A DNA stretch of 64,000 nucleotides from an uncultured Clostridia bacterium. GTDB lineage: Bacteria; Bacillota; Clostridia; Oscillospirales; Oscillospiraceae. A program made the translations under genes and the position numbers. The stretch is taken from assembly GCA_947173485.1 (NCBI GenBank), contig CAMWFH010000001.1, forward strand, positions 372,001 to 436,000, read 5' to 3'. Shown here in pieces: positions 1-9,418 of this stretch; the stretch's first letter is position 1, and every line of letters begins with the position of its first letter. Under the pieces are notes generated by a model, which was given only the letters and a program-made list of their open reading frames with translations, had not been told where the DNA came from and ran no database searches.

Positions 1-815
1 CTGGACAGATTGGCCAGGGACAGGGTACATATCTCATGGGCCTGCCGGAAGGCCCGGTGGGCGGGGTGCTCCTCCTCCCCTTTGTAAAGGATGAGCCCCA
101 CCTGGGAGACCAGGCTAGAGATGCTGTCGCACAGGATGCCGTTCTCATAGTACAGGCTGTCCCGCTGCTCCGCGCCCTTTGGCAGCTCCGTCCCGGAGTG
201 GAAGGCCAGCAGGTGCAGGAACAGTTTCCCCGATAGGGTCCCCTGGTCCAGGGCATGGGGATCCCCGGAGGTCTCCGCGCTGAGGACGGCCAGCCGGACC
301 AGACCGCCAGGGGCCCGCTCCAGCCGGTCCATGCCCCGGCAGGCCTGGGACAGACTGCGTCCCAGGGCCTCCGGCGCCCTGGCGGCCTCCCGGCGGAGGA
401 GGGGCGTCTCCTCTGCCGCCCGGAGCCATCCCAGGCTGGTCTCTCCCTCCGCCTCCTCTGCCGCCTGGCGGAGAAGGGCGGACAGGCGGCGGTCCACCCC
501 CGCCCTGGCCTCCTTTTTGGTCTGGATCTCGATGCCGAAATACGCCTCCAGCACCTCCTGTAGACTGGCCCCCTGAAAAGCCCCCCTTTGCAGCTCCGCC
601 TCGAAGGCGGCGGTCTGGAACCGCAGCGGGGGAGAAAAGGAGCAGCCAAAGAAGCTCCGGGCCGCCTCGCACTCCTCCCGGCTGGCGTCCGGCAGGCAGA
701 CGCTCCCCGCCGGCCGGCCAAAGCGCTGGTACTTTTTCAGCAGCTCCGTCAGGATGCGCCGGTAGCCGGGGCGGGTCTTGAAATAGGCCGCGCAGGCCCT
801 GGCCTGTTCGCTCAT
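1..815 (-). CDS. JetD-like subunit of a Wadjet system (TIGR02679 family), 3' end outside window
   Basis: The ATG at 815 overlaps the TGA of the upstream jetC-like gene (ATGA), and the frame stays open to the window edge, giving about 271 N-terminal residues. The protein begins MSEQARACAAYFKTRPGYRR, which resembles the start of TIGR02679 proteins (DUF3323/DUF2399 type). In Wadjet systems JetD is the topoisomerase VI/toprim-like nuclease that cleaves plasmid DNA extruded by the JetABC SMC motor. The toprim part would be C-terminal and is not visible, so nuclease activity cannot be checked here. It is the last of four overlapping genes. Identification rests mainly on operon position and N-terminal resemblance. 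Confidence 0.8.
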   Translation of the reverse strand, partial: MSEQARACAAYFKTRPGYRRILTELLKKYQRFGRPAGSVCLPDASREECEAARSFFGCSFSPPLRFQTAAFEAELQRGAFQGASLQEVLEAYFGIEIQTKKEARAGVDRRLSALLRQAAEEAEGETSLGWLRAAEETPLLRREAARAPEALGRSLSQACRGMDRLERAPGGLVRLAVLSAETSGDPHALDQGTLSGKLFLHLLAFHSGTELPKGAEQRDSLYYENGILCDSISSLVSQVGLILYKGEEEHPAHRAFRQAHEICTLSLANLS

Positions 816-3800
816 AGGCTGTCCTCCAGGGTCCGCTGGGTGCCGTTCCAGTGGTAGCGCAGGATCGTGACCACCGGGGCGTCAGGCGGGTGGTGCATCT
901 CGGCGATGTCCAGGTCGGCCACGCAGGCGTAGCAGCCCCAGAGCGCCTGAGAGTTGATGATATAGTCGAAATCCAGGATCCCCATCAGCTCGAACATGGC
1001 GCTGATGTTCTGGTCGTCCACCCCGGCAAAGGCCTCGTCCAGGGCCAGCAGCTGGGGACAGGCCTCCCCGCTCTTCTGATACTGGGCCGAGACGGCGGCA
1101 AAGAGGGGCACATACACAGCCATGGCCTTCTCCCCGCCGCTGAACCGGTTGAAGGCCCGGTCGGACAGCTCCCGCTTCCCCTCTTTGCCCCGCTGGTAGA
1201 ACAGGTGGAACTCATACCAGCTCCGATAATCCAGGACCGAGCGGATCAGGTCGGCGTAGTTGACCGATACCCCCCGGACATGGGCCTCCTCCCTAGCGCG
1301 CTTGACCCTGCTGCGGAAATGGGCGGAGACCTTCTGGCTGTCCTCCGGCGTGCGCAGGGCCCGGTCCTTGTTCAGCAGGGTGACCAGATGGGCGGTGTCC
1401 AGCTCGCCCTCCCCCTCTGACCGCTTCTCCTTCCAGTCTAAGCTGAAGGTCAATCCCATGGAGGTGGTCAACGTAGCCATCAGGGCGGTCATATCCCGCT
1501 CCTCGATGCGGGCCCGCAGCTTTTGGTTGATGGTCTCCGTCAGGATGTTCTCGAACAGCTCCCGGTCTCGGTCCTCTAAAATGCTCCCGGTGGAGTCGAT
1601 ATCGGCCTGGAGGGACCGGATAAAGTCGTAGAGGGACAGCTCCTTCCCGCCCTTCTTCAACAGGATGCACAGGCGCTGCCGGAGGTGGCCGGTCCGGGCC
1701 GGGGCGTCAAAGACCAGCCTGATCTCCGGGTGATAGCCCAGAAGGCTGCTGTTGGACCGCTGGTAGTTGCTCCGCAGGGCATCCGCCATATGATCCGGCG
1801 TATATTTCCGGTCGGCGGGCAAGATCTTACTGGCCGCCTGCCGGGCCCGCTCCTCCAGATCCAGCGTCTCGTCCAGCCCGGAGAAGCCCAGGGCCAGGTC
1901 CTCCAAAAAGTAGCGCTCCAGGTCCTGCTCCTCGATGGTGGCGTTCAGCAGGTCCCCCTTCCGCTGCTCGATCAGAGCGCCGGCGCTCTTCACCTGCTCC
2001 TCCAGGCGGATGCATCGGGCCTCCGCTCCCCGATTCTCCCGGTCCTGGGCCTCGATCGTCTCCTCCAGCTCCGCCAGACGGCGGGCGCGGGCCTGGTTCT
2101 CCGGCCGGTCCAGGTAGGCTTGCAGGGCCCCGGCGGCCGACCGGCTGACGCCCAGGGACCGCCGGGCGATCTCGTTGGACTTCCGCTGATCTGCCGCCTG
2201 GTCCTGCTGCTCCTGGATGGTGTCCTCCTCGCTCTCTATGGAGCGGGCCGTATATCCCAGCTTCTGGCAGCTGCGCTCTAGGTCGTCCAGGGTATCCCGG
2301 TAGCCGACAGCGGCCTCCTGGGCCTCCTCATAGTCCGGGACCTTCAGCCCATAGGGCAGGCCGGCGCTGAGGCGGCGGCCCTTCTCCTCCAGCCCGGACC
2401 AGGCCTGCTTTGCCGCCTGGACGGCGGACAGCCGCTGCTGCCGCGCCTCCTCGGCCTGCCGCAGCTCCCGGCGGGCCTGCTCCAGCAGCGCCAGCGCCTG
2501 GTCCAGCTCCCCGGCCTCCGGCATCTGGGCGCGCTCCTGGTCCAGCTGGGCCAGCCGCTTGGCGCAGTCCGCGGCCTCGGCCTGGGCGGTGCGCGCCTTG
2601 GCGGCCAGCTGCTCCAGCTGCTCCTCCAGCTCCTGAATCTGGCGCTGCCGGTTGGCCTCCCGGGCGGCGGCGCCTACGAACCCAGCGGGACCGGCCGCGT
2701 GGCTGCGGCCCCGGAGCATCCCGCAGCGGAACCGGCCGTCGGGGAGCAAGGCCGTCTCGGCCTCCAGACTGCCGCCGGATATGCCCGCCAGGCAGGCGGC
2801 GGTCTCTCGGGGGAAGCGCCCCGCGGCGTCCGGGACCAGGCCCCGGAGCGGCTGCCCGACAGGGGGACCGGGGACCAGGAAGCGGTCTGGATAGTCCTCC
2901 AGCAGCTCCCGGATCTCGGGCAGATGCGCCTCCGGGACCACCAGGGCGTCCAGCAGGCCGGTGTCGGCCAGCTGGGCCTCCAGCAGGTCCTGCGCCTCCG
3001 AGGGGAGGCCGGGGGCGAAGTCCACCAGCTCGTAGAGAGGGGCGCAGGGGATCCCCCGGAGCATCAGCTGGAGGCGGGTGGCCTGGATCTGGTTTTGGCG
3101 GGGCGGGACCGGCGAAGACTGCGACCAGATCTGCTGGAGCGTCCGCTCCTGCTCCCGCTGCTGCTCCGATAAGGCATCCCGGCGGTCCTCCGCCCGCAGC
3201 AGCCGGGATCGCAGCTCGGACTCCGCCCGCCGGGCGCAGCCGTCGATCTGGTCCCGGAGGGGACTCCAGTCCGCCGGTACGCGGTAGGTGGTGAGGGCAC
3301 GCCGGATCTCCAGCCAGACCTCCTGGGGGAGGTCCAGCTGGGCGCTCTGCTCCCGCCAGCGGGCAAAAGCCTCCAGCAGCTTGTCCCGCTCGTCCCGCTC
3401 CTGGGTCTGGGCATCCCTGGACAGGATCTGGGCGTCCCGCAGGGCGCTCTCGGCCCCATCCAGGGCCTGACAGGCGGCATCGTAGACCTCTCTCGCCTCC
3501 TCCGCCCTCTGGAGGACCCGCAGGACCTCGTCGATCTGCCGGCCCCGCTGCCGGAGGGCGGCCAGGACAGGCCCGGCATCCGCCCGCTCCGCCTGGAGGT
3601 CATGGACATACTGGTCGTGCTCCTGCCCCAGGCGCAGCAGCTCGTTCTGCCCGTTCAGCTCCCGCAGGAGCTGGCGCACCCCGACCCGGGCGTCCTCCCG
3701 CTCCTGGGTCAGGGCCCGCAGGGCGACCTCCCGCCGGGCGATCCCCTCTGTCAGCTTCTGGAGCTGGGCCTCCCCCTGCTCCAACTGGGCCGACAGACGG

Positions 3801-4834
3801 GCGCAGCTCTCCTGGGCCTGCTGGAGCTGGGCGCGCTTGGCGGTCAGATCGTCGTCTCCGATGGCCGCCCGCTGGGCACGGGCCTCCGCCAGCCGGGCGG
3901 CCGACAGCCGCGCCAGCTCCCGCTGCTCCTCCAGCTCCTGTCCCAGCCCGGCGCGGCGGTCCTCCGCGTCCCGGAGCTGGGCGCCCAGGCTCTGGACATC
4001 CCCCCGGGCCTTCAAATATGCCCGGCCCTTGTTGCCCAGGATATACTGGTTATACCGGTTGTACTCGTTTCGGATGATCCTGGCGTTCTGCATAGCCGCC
4101 TGGTAGCCCTGGAGGGTGTCCTCCAGGGCGTCCATCTGCTCCATGGTGCTGACCATGGCGGACAGGTCCTCGTCTGTCAGCACCTGGAGGGACAGGTCCA
4201 GGAGCTTCTTGACCTCGCTGGGGCGGAAGTCCCTGGACAGCTTAGGGGCCCGCACCATGATCAGCAGCTGGACCAGGTGGTCATACTGCCGGATGTCCTC
4301 GAACCGAAAGATCTGGTCGTTGACCATCTTCTTGTAGACCGTGGGGCTCTCCGCCCAGCACTGGGGGTCGTTGATGAGCTTATGGAGCTTCTGCTTGCTG
4401 AGGGGCAGGTTCTGCGCCCCGATCCGCTCGTACAGCTGGAGGCCCTCCGGCCCGATCCGCCGTCCGTCCCGGAGGCAGAAGCCCCAGAAGTCGATCCCCT
4501 TGCCCCGCTGGGCCCGCATCCCGATGCCGATGGTCCGGTACTCCTCCGCGCCGGGCCGCCGGAACTCCAGATACAGATAGCCGGTGGACTCCTCCCGCTC
4601 GTTGTCGCCCAGCAGATAGAACTCCATCTTGCGGTCCCTGGAGCCGAAGGGGTCCAGCCGCTCCGGGCGCTTATCGCCGTCCAGGATGAAGGGAACGAAG
4701 CTCTGGGTGGTGATAGATTTCCCGGCGGCGTTGTCCCCCCGCAGCAGGATATGGCCGTCCTGGAGGGGGAACTCCTCCTGGTCGTACAGCCAAAAGTTGA
4801 GGAACCCCAATTTATTCATCTTCCAACGGTCCAT
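812..4834 (-). CDS. JetC-like SMC/MukB-type ATPase of a Wadjet system (TIGR02680 family)
   Basis: This 1340-residue SMC-like ATPase should form the DNA-loop-extruding motor with the JetA- and JetB-like proteins. A Walker A motif (LLRGDNAAGKS) lies near residue 40. Long Gln/Glu/Ala/Arg-rich coiled coils fill residues ~230-530 and ~700-1000 around a hinge-like middle. The C-terminus carries the ABC signature FSGGEK and a Walker B (LLALDEAFAGVDD). The start at 4834 (MDRWKMNKL) is chosen because GGGAGGGAGAGG precedes it and family members begin near an RW motif. An in-frame ATG at 4858 would add eight residues and lengthen the overlap with the JetB gene. MukB or SbcC are the alternatives, but the neighbours exclude them. 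Confidence 0.9.
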   Translation of the reverse strand: MDRWKMNKLGFLNFWLYDQEEFPLQDGHILLRGDNAAGKSITTQSFVPFILDGDKRPERLDPFGSRDRKMEFYLLGDNEREESTGYLYLEFRRPGAEEYRTIGIGMRAQRGKGIDFWGFCLRDGRRIGPEGLQLYERIGAQNLPLSKQKLHKLINDPQCWAESPTVYKKMVNDQIFRFEDIRQYDHLVQLLIMVRAPKLSRDFRPSEVKKLLDLSLQVLTDEDLSAMVSTMEQMDALEDTLQGYQAAMQNARIIRNEYNRYNQYILGNKGRAYLKARGDVQSLGAQLRDAEDRRAGLGQELEEQRELARLSAARLAEARAQRAAIGDDDLTAKRAQLQQAQESCARLSAQLEQGEAQLQKLTEGIARREVALRALTQEREDARVGVRQLLRELNGQNELLRLGQEHDQYVHDLQAERADAGPVLAALRQRGRQIDEVLRVLQRAEEAREVYDAACQALDGAESALRDAQILSRDAQTQERDERDKLLEAFARWREQSAQLDLPQEVWLEIRRALTTYRVPADWSPLRDQIDGCARRAESELRSRLLRAEDRRDALSEQQREQERTLQQIWSQSSPVPPRQNQIQATRLQLMLRGIPCAPLYELVDFAPGLPSEAQDLLEAQLADTGLLDALVVPEAHLPEIRELLEDYPDRFLVPGPPVGQPLRGLVPDAAGRFPRETAACLAGISGGSLEAETALLPDGRFRCGMLRGRSHAAGPAGFVGAAAREANRQRQIQELEEQLEQLAAKARTAQAEAADCAKRLAQLDQERAQMPEAGELDQALALLEQARRELRQAEEARQQRLSAVQAAKQAWSGLEEKGRRLSAGLPYGLKVPDYEEAQEAAVGYRDTLDDLERSCQKLGYTARSIESEEDTIQEQQDQAADQRKSNEIARRSLGVSRSAAGALQAYLDRPENQARARRLAELEETIEAQDRENRGAEARCIRLEEQVKSAGALIEQRKGDLLNATIEEQDLERYFLEDLALGFSGLDETLDLEERARQAASKILPADRKYTPDHMADALRSNYQRSNSSLLGYHPEIRLVFDAPARTGHLRQRLCILLKKGGKELSLYDFIRSLQADIDSTGSILEDRDRELFENILTETINQKLRARIEERDMTALMATLTTSMGLTFSLDWKEKRSEGEGELDTAHLVTLLNKDRALRTPEDSQKVSAHFRSRVKRAREEAHVRGVSVNYADLIRSVLDYRSWYEFHLFYQRGKEGKRELSDRAFNRFSGGEKAMAVYVPLFAAVSAQYQKSGEACPQLLALDEAFAGVDDQNISAMFELMGILDFDYIINSQALWGCYACVADLDIAEMHHPPDAPVVTILRYHWNGTQRTLEDSL

Positions 4835-5969
4835 CGTCCTCTCCCTCCCCAGTCTCATTTTGATAGGAGGCGGGGTAGCTCCCCACCAGTTTGCCCACTG
4901 CCGGATAGAGCAGGATATCCTCCTCCAGCTCCTCCAGGAGCATCCAGTCCGCCATATACGCCGTCAGCTCCTGGCAGATACGCTCCAGCGAGCAGCCGCG
5001 CAGCCGGGAGCCCCAGCCGTTCCCGTACCGGGCCTGGCAGCGCTCGATCTCATAGCGGAACTCCCGGCGGGTGAGCAGCACGGTATCGTCCTCCCGGCGG
5101 GGATAGACGCCCTGGAGGATCTGCTCCCGCAGTTGGGCGCACAGCAGCAGCGCCGCGTCGGACAGGGCCTGGGTGTTGGGGTAGAGCACCCCGCAGCGCT
5201 CCCCCTCGGACAGGAGGAAAAAGGCGCCGTTCCGGTAGAGCTGGAGCTCCCCGTTCAGGAACTGGTCCAGGTTCCCGCTGATGGTCCGCCGCTGGTTCTT
5301 GATGTAGTCGTAGTCGCTCTGGGTCTGGTCGGAGCAGTAGAGACCAGGGGCCAGGGCCAGCTGCCGGTAGACCCGCCGCCGGCGCTGCCCGGTCTCGTCC
5401 CCCTCCCAGGAGGGGGCTTCAAAGTCCTCGATGGACCGGTATTCCATGATATCCCGGCCAAAATGCACCGGAAAGTGCCTAGACAGGCCGGTGTTCTCAT
5501 AGAGCACCTCTTGGGCCTGGTCCGTGCTGAAAAGGGCGGTGTTCCCGTCGTAGACCTCCACCAGCCCGATCTCCTGGGCGTACTGGAGGACCCGGACCAG
5601 GGACTTGCGGTGGGGGAACCTGGTCCAGTCCACCGGCTGGAGCTCGCCGAGGAAGGTCTCCACGGCCTGGGTCAGGGAGGAGAGCAGGAAGGGCGCGCCG
5701 TCGTCCAGGTCCGCCAGGAACAGCAGCACGGCGCACAGCAGGCAGTAGTCCAAGGGGTCCTGGAAGGAGGCGATCCCCATCCAGGGCGCCGCCCTGGGCG
5801 GGACCTTCTCCAGCTTGATCACCGCCTCGTTGACCACCAGGTTCCAGCCCAGCAGTTCGCTGACCAGCCGGCGGCAGTCGGGCAGCGCCCGCTTCAGGCT
5901 GAAGTAGAGCTCCCGGTCCTGTGCCTTGGTGACCCAGAACCGGTCCAGCAGCGTGCGAAATTCATACAT
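4812..5969 (-). CDS. JetB-like subunit of a Wadjet system (TIGR02678/DUF2398)
   Basis: A 385-residue protein matching the DUF2398/TIGR02678 type always found between DUF2397 and the large SMC-like gene. In Wadjet complexes JetB is a KITE-like winged-helix subunit bound to the JetA kleisin and the JetC heads. The N-terminal half has hydrophobic helices (SELLGWNLVVNEAVIKLEK) followed by a leucine-rich segment. The C-terminus is acidic (GEGEDDGPLEDE). The start ATG lies 6 nt after AGGAGG and overlaps the JetA-like gene by 8 nt. The 3' end overlaps the JetC-like gene by 23 nt, which indicates tight translational coupling. No catalytic motif is expected or seen. Confidence 0.85.
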   Translation of the reverse strand: MYEFRTLLDRFWVTKAQDRELYFSLKRALPDCRRLVSELLGWNLVVNEAVIKLEKVPPRAAPWMGIASFQDPLDYCLLCAVLLFLADLDDGAPFLLSSLTQAVETFLGELQPVDWTRFPHRKSLVRVLQYAQEIGLVEVYDGNTALFSTDQAQEVLYENTGLSRHFPVHFGRDIMEYRSIEDFEAPSWEGDETGQRRRRVYRQLALAPGLYCSDQTQSDYDYIKNQRRTISGNLDQFLNGELQLYRNGAFFLLSEGERCGVLYPNTQALSDAALLLCAQLREQILQGVYPRREDDTVLLTRREFRYEIERCQARYGNGWGSRLRGCSLERICQELTAYMADWMLLEELEEDILLYPAVGKLVGSYPASYQNETGEGEDDGPLEDE

Positions 5970-7449
5970 AGCCGGCCTCCTCGAAGAGCAGTACGCAGTC
6001 AGGCATGGTCAGGACGCCGTCGGTGCAGCGCAGGCGGCAGGTCTGCTCCCCCCGCTTTTGCAGCGTATATGTCTGCCCGTACTGGGTCCGGCCCCGCTTG
6101 TCGGGACTGAGGCCGGCCAGGGCCACCCAGGACAGGAACACCGTGCGCACCGCGGGGGAGACGGGGGTCTCCAGGGCCGCCAGGTCCAGCTTCCCGTCCC
6201 GGATATGGCCCATGATCTCCTGCCGGAGGGCCCGCTCTGCCTCCAGGATCTTCTGCCGCTGGGCCGCCTTCTCGGCGCTCTTGTTCGCGAAGCCCGTGCG
6301 GTCCATCCGGGGCTTGTAGGACCGGGTCCGGGGCTGGAGGAGGTAATCCATCGGGGGCTCGTCGTAGGGGCTCAGGTCGATGCGCTCCGTCTCCCGGATA
6401 TGGTCGAAGGCGTAGTGCCTGGCCTGCTGGGTGCCGAACACCAGGGCGGCGAGGCGGTGGCCCTCCTCCACCGTCTGGAAGCCGGCGAACAGCGTGAGCA
6501 GATGGCGCAGCTCCGCCTTGTTGCTCACCCCCATGTTCTCCATCTGCACCAGCAGGGCCGCGTTCTGCACCGTCCTGCGGATGACCTCGTTGGTCACGTT
6601 CAGCACCTGCCGGGCGGCGCTCTCGCTGCCGGTGAACCAGTCGGTCAGCGACTGCCAGACGCCCCGGTCCCGCTCCCGCAGCCCGGCCTCCCACTGGGGG
6701 GACTGCTCGGACTGGGGGCGGGGGACCTCCAGCTCACTGCGCCAGGCCAGCTCCAAGATATGGGCGACCTGGTCCTGGGAGAATTTTTCGAGCTGGGCGC
6801 CGATCTGGGCGGCGCTGTACTGGAGGTCCTGGATGAACTCCTCCAGATAGCGGACGAGATTCTGCTTATAGACGATGAAGTCCACCGACCGCATCTGCAT
6901 CTCCATCCCCGGACCATAGAACTCCCGGAGGAAATCCTGGTGGTTTTGGCGCAGCCGCCGGAAGTCCTCCTGCAGCTCCTGCCACCAGTCGTTGACCTCC
7001 CAAAGGGACAGGGCGTCCAGCTGCTCCGCTTGGTGCAGGGCCGCCCGAATCCGCCGAAAGGGGCTGACAGAGAGGCCGGCGGTCCGCGTGGAGAGATTCT
7101 CCAGCGTGATGGTCATCCGCTCGATCTCGATGGCGGCCTGGGACATCATATATTGGAACTGCCGGTTCTTGAACTCGGCGATGGTGCGGGGCTTGCGGGG
7201 GTCCTGGATGGGTGTGAGGTCCTTCCACTTGACCAGCTGCTGGAGGTCCAGGGCCAGTTGCTCAGGGGCATACTGGGCAAACATGGCCTGCTCCCGCAGC
7301 AGGGCTAGGATCGTATCCTGGTCCATCTGGTAGTGCATCTTCTGGTGCTCCAGATAGAAGATGCGCATGATCGTCCGATAGACGGGATAGTTGTCCGCCG
7401 ACAGATACCGGGTCTCCGTTATGCTCTCCAACAAGTCCGCTTGCAGCAT
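5962..7449 (-). CDS. JetA-like kleisin subunit of a Wadjet system (TIGR02677/DUF2397)
   Basis: A 495-residue DUF2397/TIGR02677-type protein, first gene of the operon. JetA is the kleisin that closes the SMC ring. It is rich in predicted helices with many Gln/Glu/Arg residues (HQKMHYQMDQDTILALLREQ near the N-terminus) and has no membrane segment. The start at 7449 (MLQADLLES) follows a G-rich GGCGGGCGG. An upstream in-frame ATG at 7491 falls inside the -10 box of the best promoter and is therefore unlikely. The gene set DUF2397-DUF2398-SMC-TIGR02679 corresponds, as I recall, to Wadjet type III of Doron et al. 2018. Confidence 0.86.
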   Translation of the reverse strand: MLQADLLESITETRYLSADNYPVYRTIMRIFYLEHQKMHYQMDQDTILALLREQAMFAQYAPEQLALDLQQLVKWKDLTPIQDPRKPRTIAEFKNRQFQYMMSQAAIEIERMTITLENLSTRTAGLSVSPFRRIRAALHQAEQLDALSLWEVNDWWQELQEDFRRLRQNHQDFLREFYGPGMEMQMRSVDFIVYKQNLVRYLEEFIQDLQYSAAQIGAQLEKFSQDQVAHILELAWRSELEVPRPQSEQSPQWEAGLRERDRGVWQSLTDWFTGSESAARQVLNVTNEVIRRTVQNAALLVQMENMGVSNKAELRHLLTLFAGFQTVEEGHRLAALVFGTQQARHYAFDHIRETERIDLSPYDEPPMDYLLQPRTRSYKPRMDRTGFANKSAEKAAQRQKILEAERALRQEIMGHIRDGKLDLAALETPVSPAVRTVFLSWVALAGLSPDKRGRTQYGQTYTLQKRGEQTCRLRCTDGVLTMPDCVLLFEEAGYV

Positions 7450-7486
7450 GGTCCGCCCGCCTTTCCTGGTCTTATCTATTGTCCCT

Positions 7487-7515
7487 ATCATACTATATCC
7501 GCCAGGATATTACAA
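7487..7515 (-). promoter_or_regulatory. Promoter of the Wadjet operon
   Basis: On the minus strand TTGTAA and TATGAT are separated by 17 bp, with the -10 box about 38 nt upstream of the JetA-like start. It is the only good sigma-A-type pair in this leader. No clear operator dyad overlaps it. Confidence 0.7.
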
Positions 7516-7587
7516 TCATCTATCGAATTTTCTGCTCCTGAAAGGTCCGCCCTCCCAGGCAAGGGCGGCATCCTGGCAGGGACAAGG

Positions 7588-7624
7588 AAAAAAGCTGCCT
7601 GGAGCGGCGGCTGGACGGACAGCA
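7588..7624 (-). terminator. Possible terminator after the NagD-like gene
   Basis: On the minus strand an imperfect hairpin (GCTGTCC pairing with GGCAGC around a GC-rich loop) is followed by TTTTTTCC. The stem is short with one bulge, so the call is weak. It is the only T run between the phosphatase gene and the Wadjet promoter. Confidence 0.35.
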
Positions 7625-7653
7625 AGATATAAAGACAAGACGGCCTGGGGAGC

Positions 7654-8466
7654 TTAGAGCGCTCCCCGGGCCGCCCGGACGATATCCCCCACGCCGTTCA
7701 GGACCATGGAGGGACGGTAAGAGAAAGTCTTCAGCGTCTCCGGGGTGGAGATGCCCGAGAGGACCAGCACAGTGGACATACCGCTCTCCAGCCCGGAGAT
7801 CACATCGGTGTCCATCCGGTCGCCCACCATCACCGCGTCCTCCGAGTGGCACTTCAGCAGCCGCAGGCCGGTGCGCATCATCAGCGGGTTGGGCTTGCCG
7901 CAGAAGTACGCCTTTGCCCCGGTGGCGATCTCGATGGGGGCCACCAGGGCGCCGCAGGCCGGGACGGTGCCCTTCTCCCCTGGGGCGGAGACATCCGAGT
8001 TAGCCCCGATCAGCTTGGCCCCGCCCAGGACCAGATCGATGGCCTTGGTGACCGTATCCAGGGAGTAGTTCCGGCTCTCCCCGATCACCACATAGTCGGG
8101 GTCGATGTCGTTCATGGTGATGCCCGCGTCATACAGGGCATTGAGCAGCCCGGCCTCCCCCAGGGCGTAGACCGAGCAGCCCGGGGCCTGGCTCTTCAAG
8201 AAGGCCGCCGTGGCCAGGGCGCTGGTATAGAAGTGCTTCTCGGGCACGTCCAGCCCCATGCGGGCCAGCTTCTGCTGGAGCTCCCGAGGGGTGGAGCCGC
8301 TGTTATTGGTCAAAAAGAGGTAGGACTTCCCCTCCTCATTGAGCCACTGGATGAACTCCGGGACGCCGGGAAGGACGCGGCTGCCGTGGTAGATGACACC
8401 GTCCATGTCGCAGATGAAGCCTTTTTTCTTCTGGAAGTCGATAGGATACATGATCTTTTTCCCCAT
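7654..8466 (-). CDS. HAD-IIA family sugar-phosphate phosphatase (NagD/AraL-like)
   Basis: A 270-residue HAD hydrolase. Motif I is CDMDGVIY (nucleophile and acid Asp). Motif II is FLTNNSG, which with the following cap (about residues 70-180) is typical of subclass IIA. The motif III lysine is in GKPNPLMM and motif IV is MVGDRMDTD. Family members dephosphorylate small phosphate esters such as 4-nitrophenyl phosphate, sugar phosphates or phosphoglycolate in the cytoplasm; the natural substrate cannot be read from sequence. The start at 8466 (MGKKIMYP) has GGAG a few bases upstream. An in-frame ATG at 8562 lies upstream of the promoter. Confidence 0.88.
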   Translation of the reverse strand: MGKKIMYPIDFQKKKGFICDMDGVIYHGSRVLPGVPEFIQWLNEEGKSYLFLTNNSGSTPRELQQKLARMGLDVPEKHFYTSALATAAFLKSQAPGCSVYALGEAGLLNALYDAGITMNDIDPDYVVIGESRNYSLDTVTKAIDLVLGGAKLIGANSDVSAPGEKGTVPACGALVAPIEIATGAKAYFCGKPNPLMMRTGLRLLKCHSEDAVMVGDRMDTDVISGLESGMSTVLVLSGISTPETLKTFSYRPSMVLNGVGDIVRAARGAL

Positions 8467-8505
8467 TTCTACTCCGCTGTGTCCAGCAGGGTGATATTTT
8501 TGTCC

Positions 8506-8534
8506 AGTATAGCAGACCCCGCGCCGCCGTGCAA
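8506..8534 (-). promoter_or_regulatory. Promoter of the NagD-like gene
   Basis: TTGCAC and TATACT on the minus strand with a 17-bp spacer. The -10 box ends about 40 nt before the chosen ATG, which supports independent transcription of this gene. Confidence 0.7.
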
Positions 8535-8594
8535 GTGCCCGTATGCTCCGGCCCCTAGCCACAGTCTGCCGCTGGAGCGCCGGATGCCTCCTGC

Positions 8595-9356
8595 CTACAA
8601 AACCTGGACGATCTGCTCCCAGAGGAGGATGTGCTTTTTGGTCACATACCGGTCGCCATGATAGTGGCCGAACAGCCAGCAGCGAAAGTCCAGCCGCCGG
8701 CAGACCCTCTCCAGGAAGTCTGTCAGCCTATCTTGGTTATACTCCGTGTTCACTTTCTGCGCGACACCGGTGGGGGCACAGTGGGTGATGACATAGTCCA
8801 CCCGCCAGCCGGCCCGCTCCAGCGTCTCTAGCGCGGCGGCATACTCCTCATCTGCGGGCATCTCCTCTGGCCACCAGGATAGGCCCTTCACCCGGAACCT
8901 CTGCCTCCGCCGCCGCATGGACCAGTATGCCTCCTCAAAGTCCGGGTCCGCCGGGTCCAGGATGCCGTCCTGGATATCATGGGAGGCCGCGCCGCCCATG
9001 GTGAAGAAGGTCCTGCCGCCGATGTCGAAGAGCTGTCCCCGCATGAGATGGAGCACATGAGGACGGACACGATGGACCTTCCCGCCGTGCCATTCCTGGG
9101 CAGGGAGGGCGTTCAGCAGGTCGAAGTTCTCATGGTTCCCATCCACGAACAGCGTGGTGAAGGGCCTGCTTTCCAGCCAGTCCAGCTTTTCCGCGTCCCC
9201 TTGGCCGCCGGACCACATCCCGCCGAAATCACCGCAGATGATGACATAGTCGTCCCGGCCCATCTCCTTCTGCTCTGGGAAGCACTGCTCCTCGAACCTT
9301 GTGAAGCAGCTGTGGGTATCGCCTGTTGCCCAGACCATATTATCCGTCATGCTCAT
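8595..9356 (-). CDS. Calcineurin-like metallophosphoesterase
   Basis: A 253-residue protein with the metal-binding signature of the calcineurin-like phosphoesterase fold in order: GDTHS (D-x-H), ICGDFGG (GD), VDGNHEN (GNHE), ITHCAP and GHYHGD (late histidines). These residues bind the dinuclear metal centre. The substrate is unknown; relatives include Ser/Thr protein phosphatases and nucleotide phosphodiesterases. GGAGG lies 4 nt before the first ATG and 10 nt before a second in-frame ATG (MTDN), so the true start could be 6 nt downstream. There is no signal peptide, so it is probably cytoplasmic. Confidence 0.85.
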   Translation of the reverse strand: MSMTDNMVWATGDTHSCFTRFEEQCFPEQKEMGRDDYVIICGDFGGMWSGGQGDAEKLDWLESRPFTTLFVDGNHENFDLLNALPAQEWHGGKVHRVRPHVLHLMRGQLFDIGGRTFFTMGGAASHDIQDGILDPADPDFEEAYWSMRRRRQRFRVKGLSWWPEEMPADEEYAAALETLERAGWRVDYVITHCAPTGVAQKVNTEYNQDRLTDFLERVCRRLDFRCWLFGHYHGDRYVTKKHILLWEQIVQVL

Positions 9357-9418
9357 TCCACCTCCGGCTGGGCGCGCCGCGGAGCATCCGCCGCCTGCCC
9401 TTTCATATCTGCGGGGCG

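Noticed and set aside
812..4834. MukB, SbcC or generic SMC annotation for the large ATPase
   Set aside because: The adjacent DUF2397, DUF2398 and TIGR02679-type genes define a Wadjet operon; MukB has MukE/MukF and SbcC has SbcD as neighbours.
3602..5074. A 490-codon plus-strand frame
   Set aside because: Antisense to the JetC/JetB-like genes; Leu/Gln/Pro-rich without motifs.
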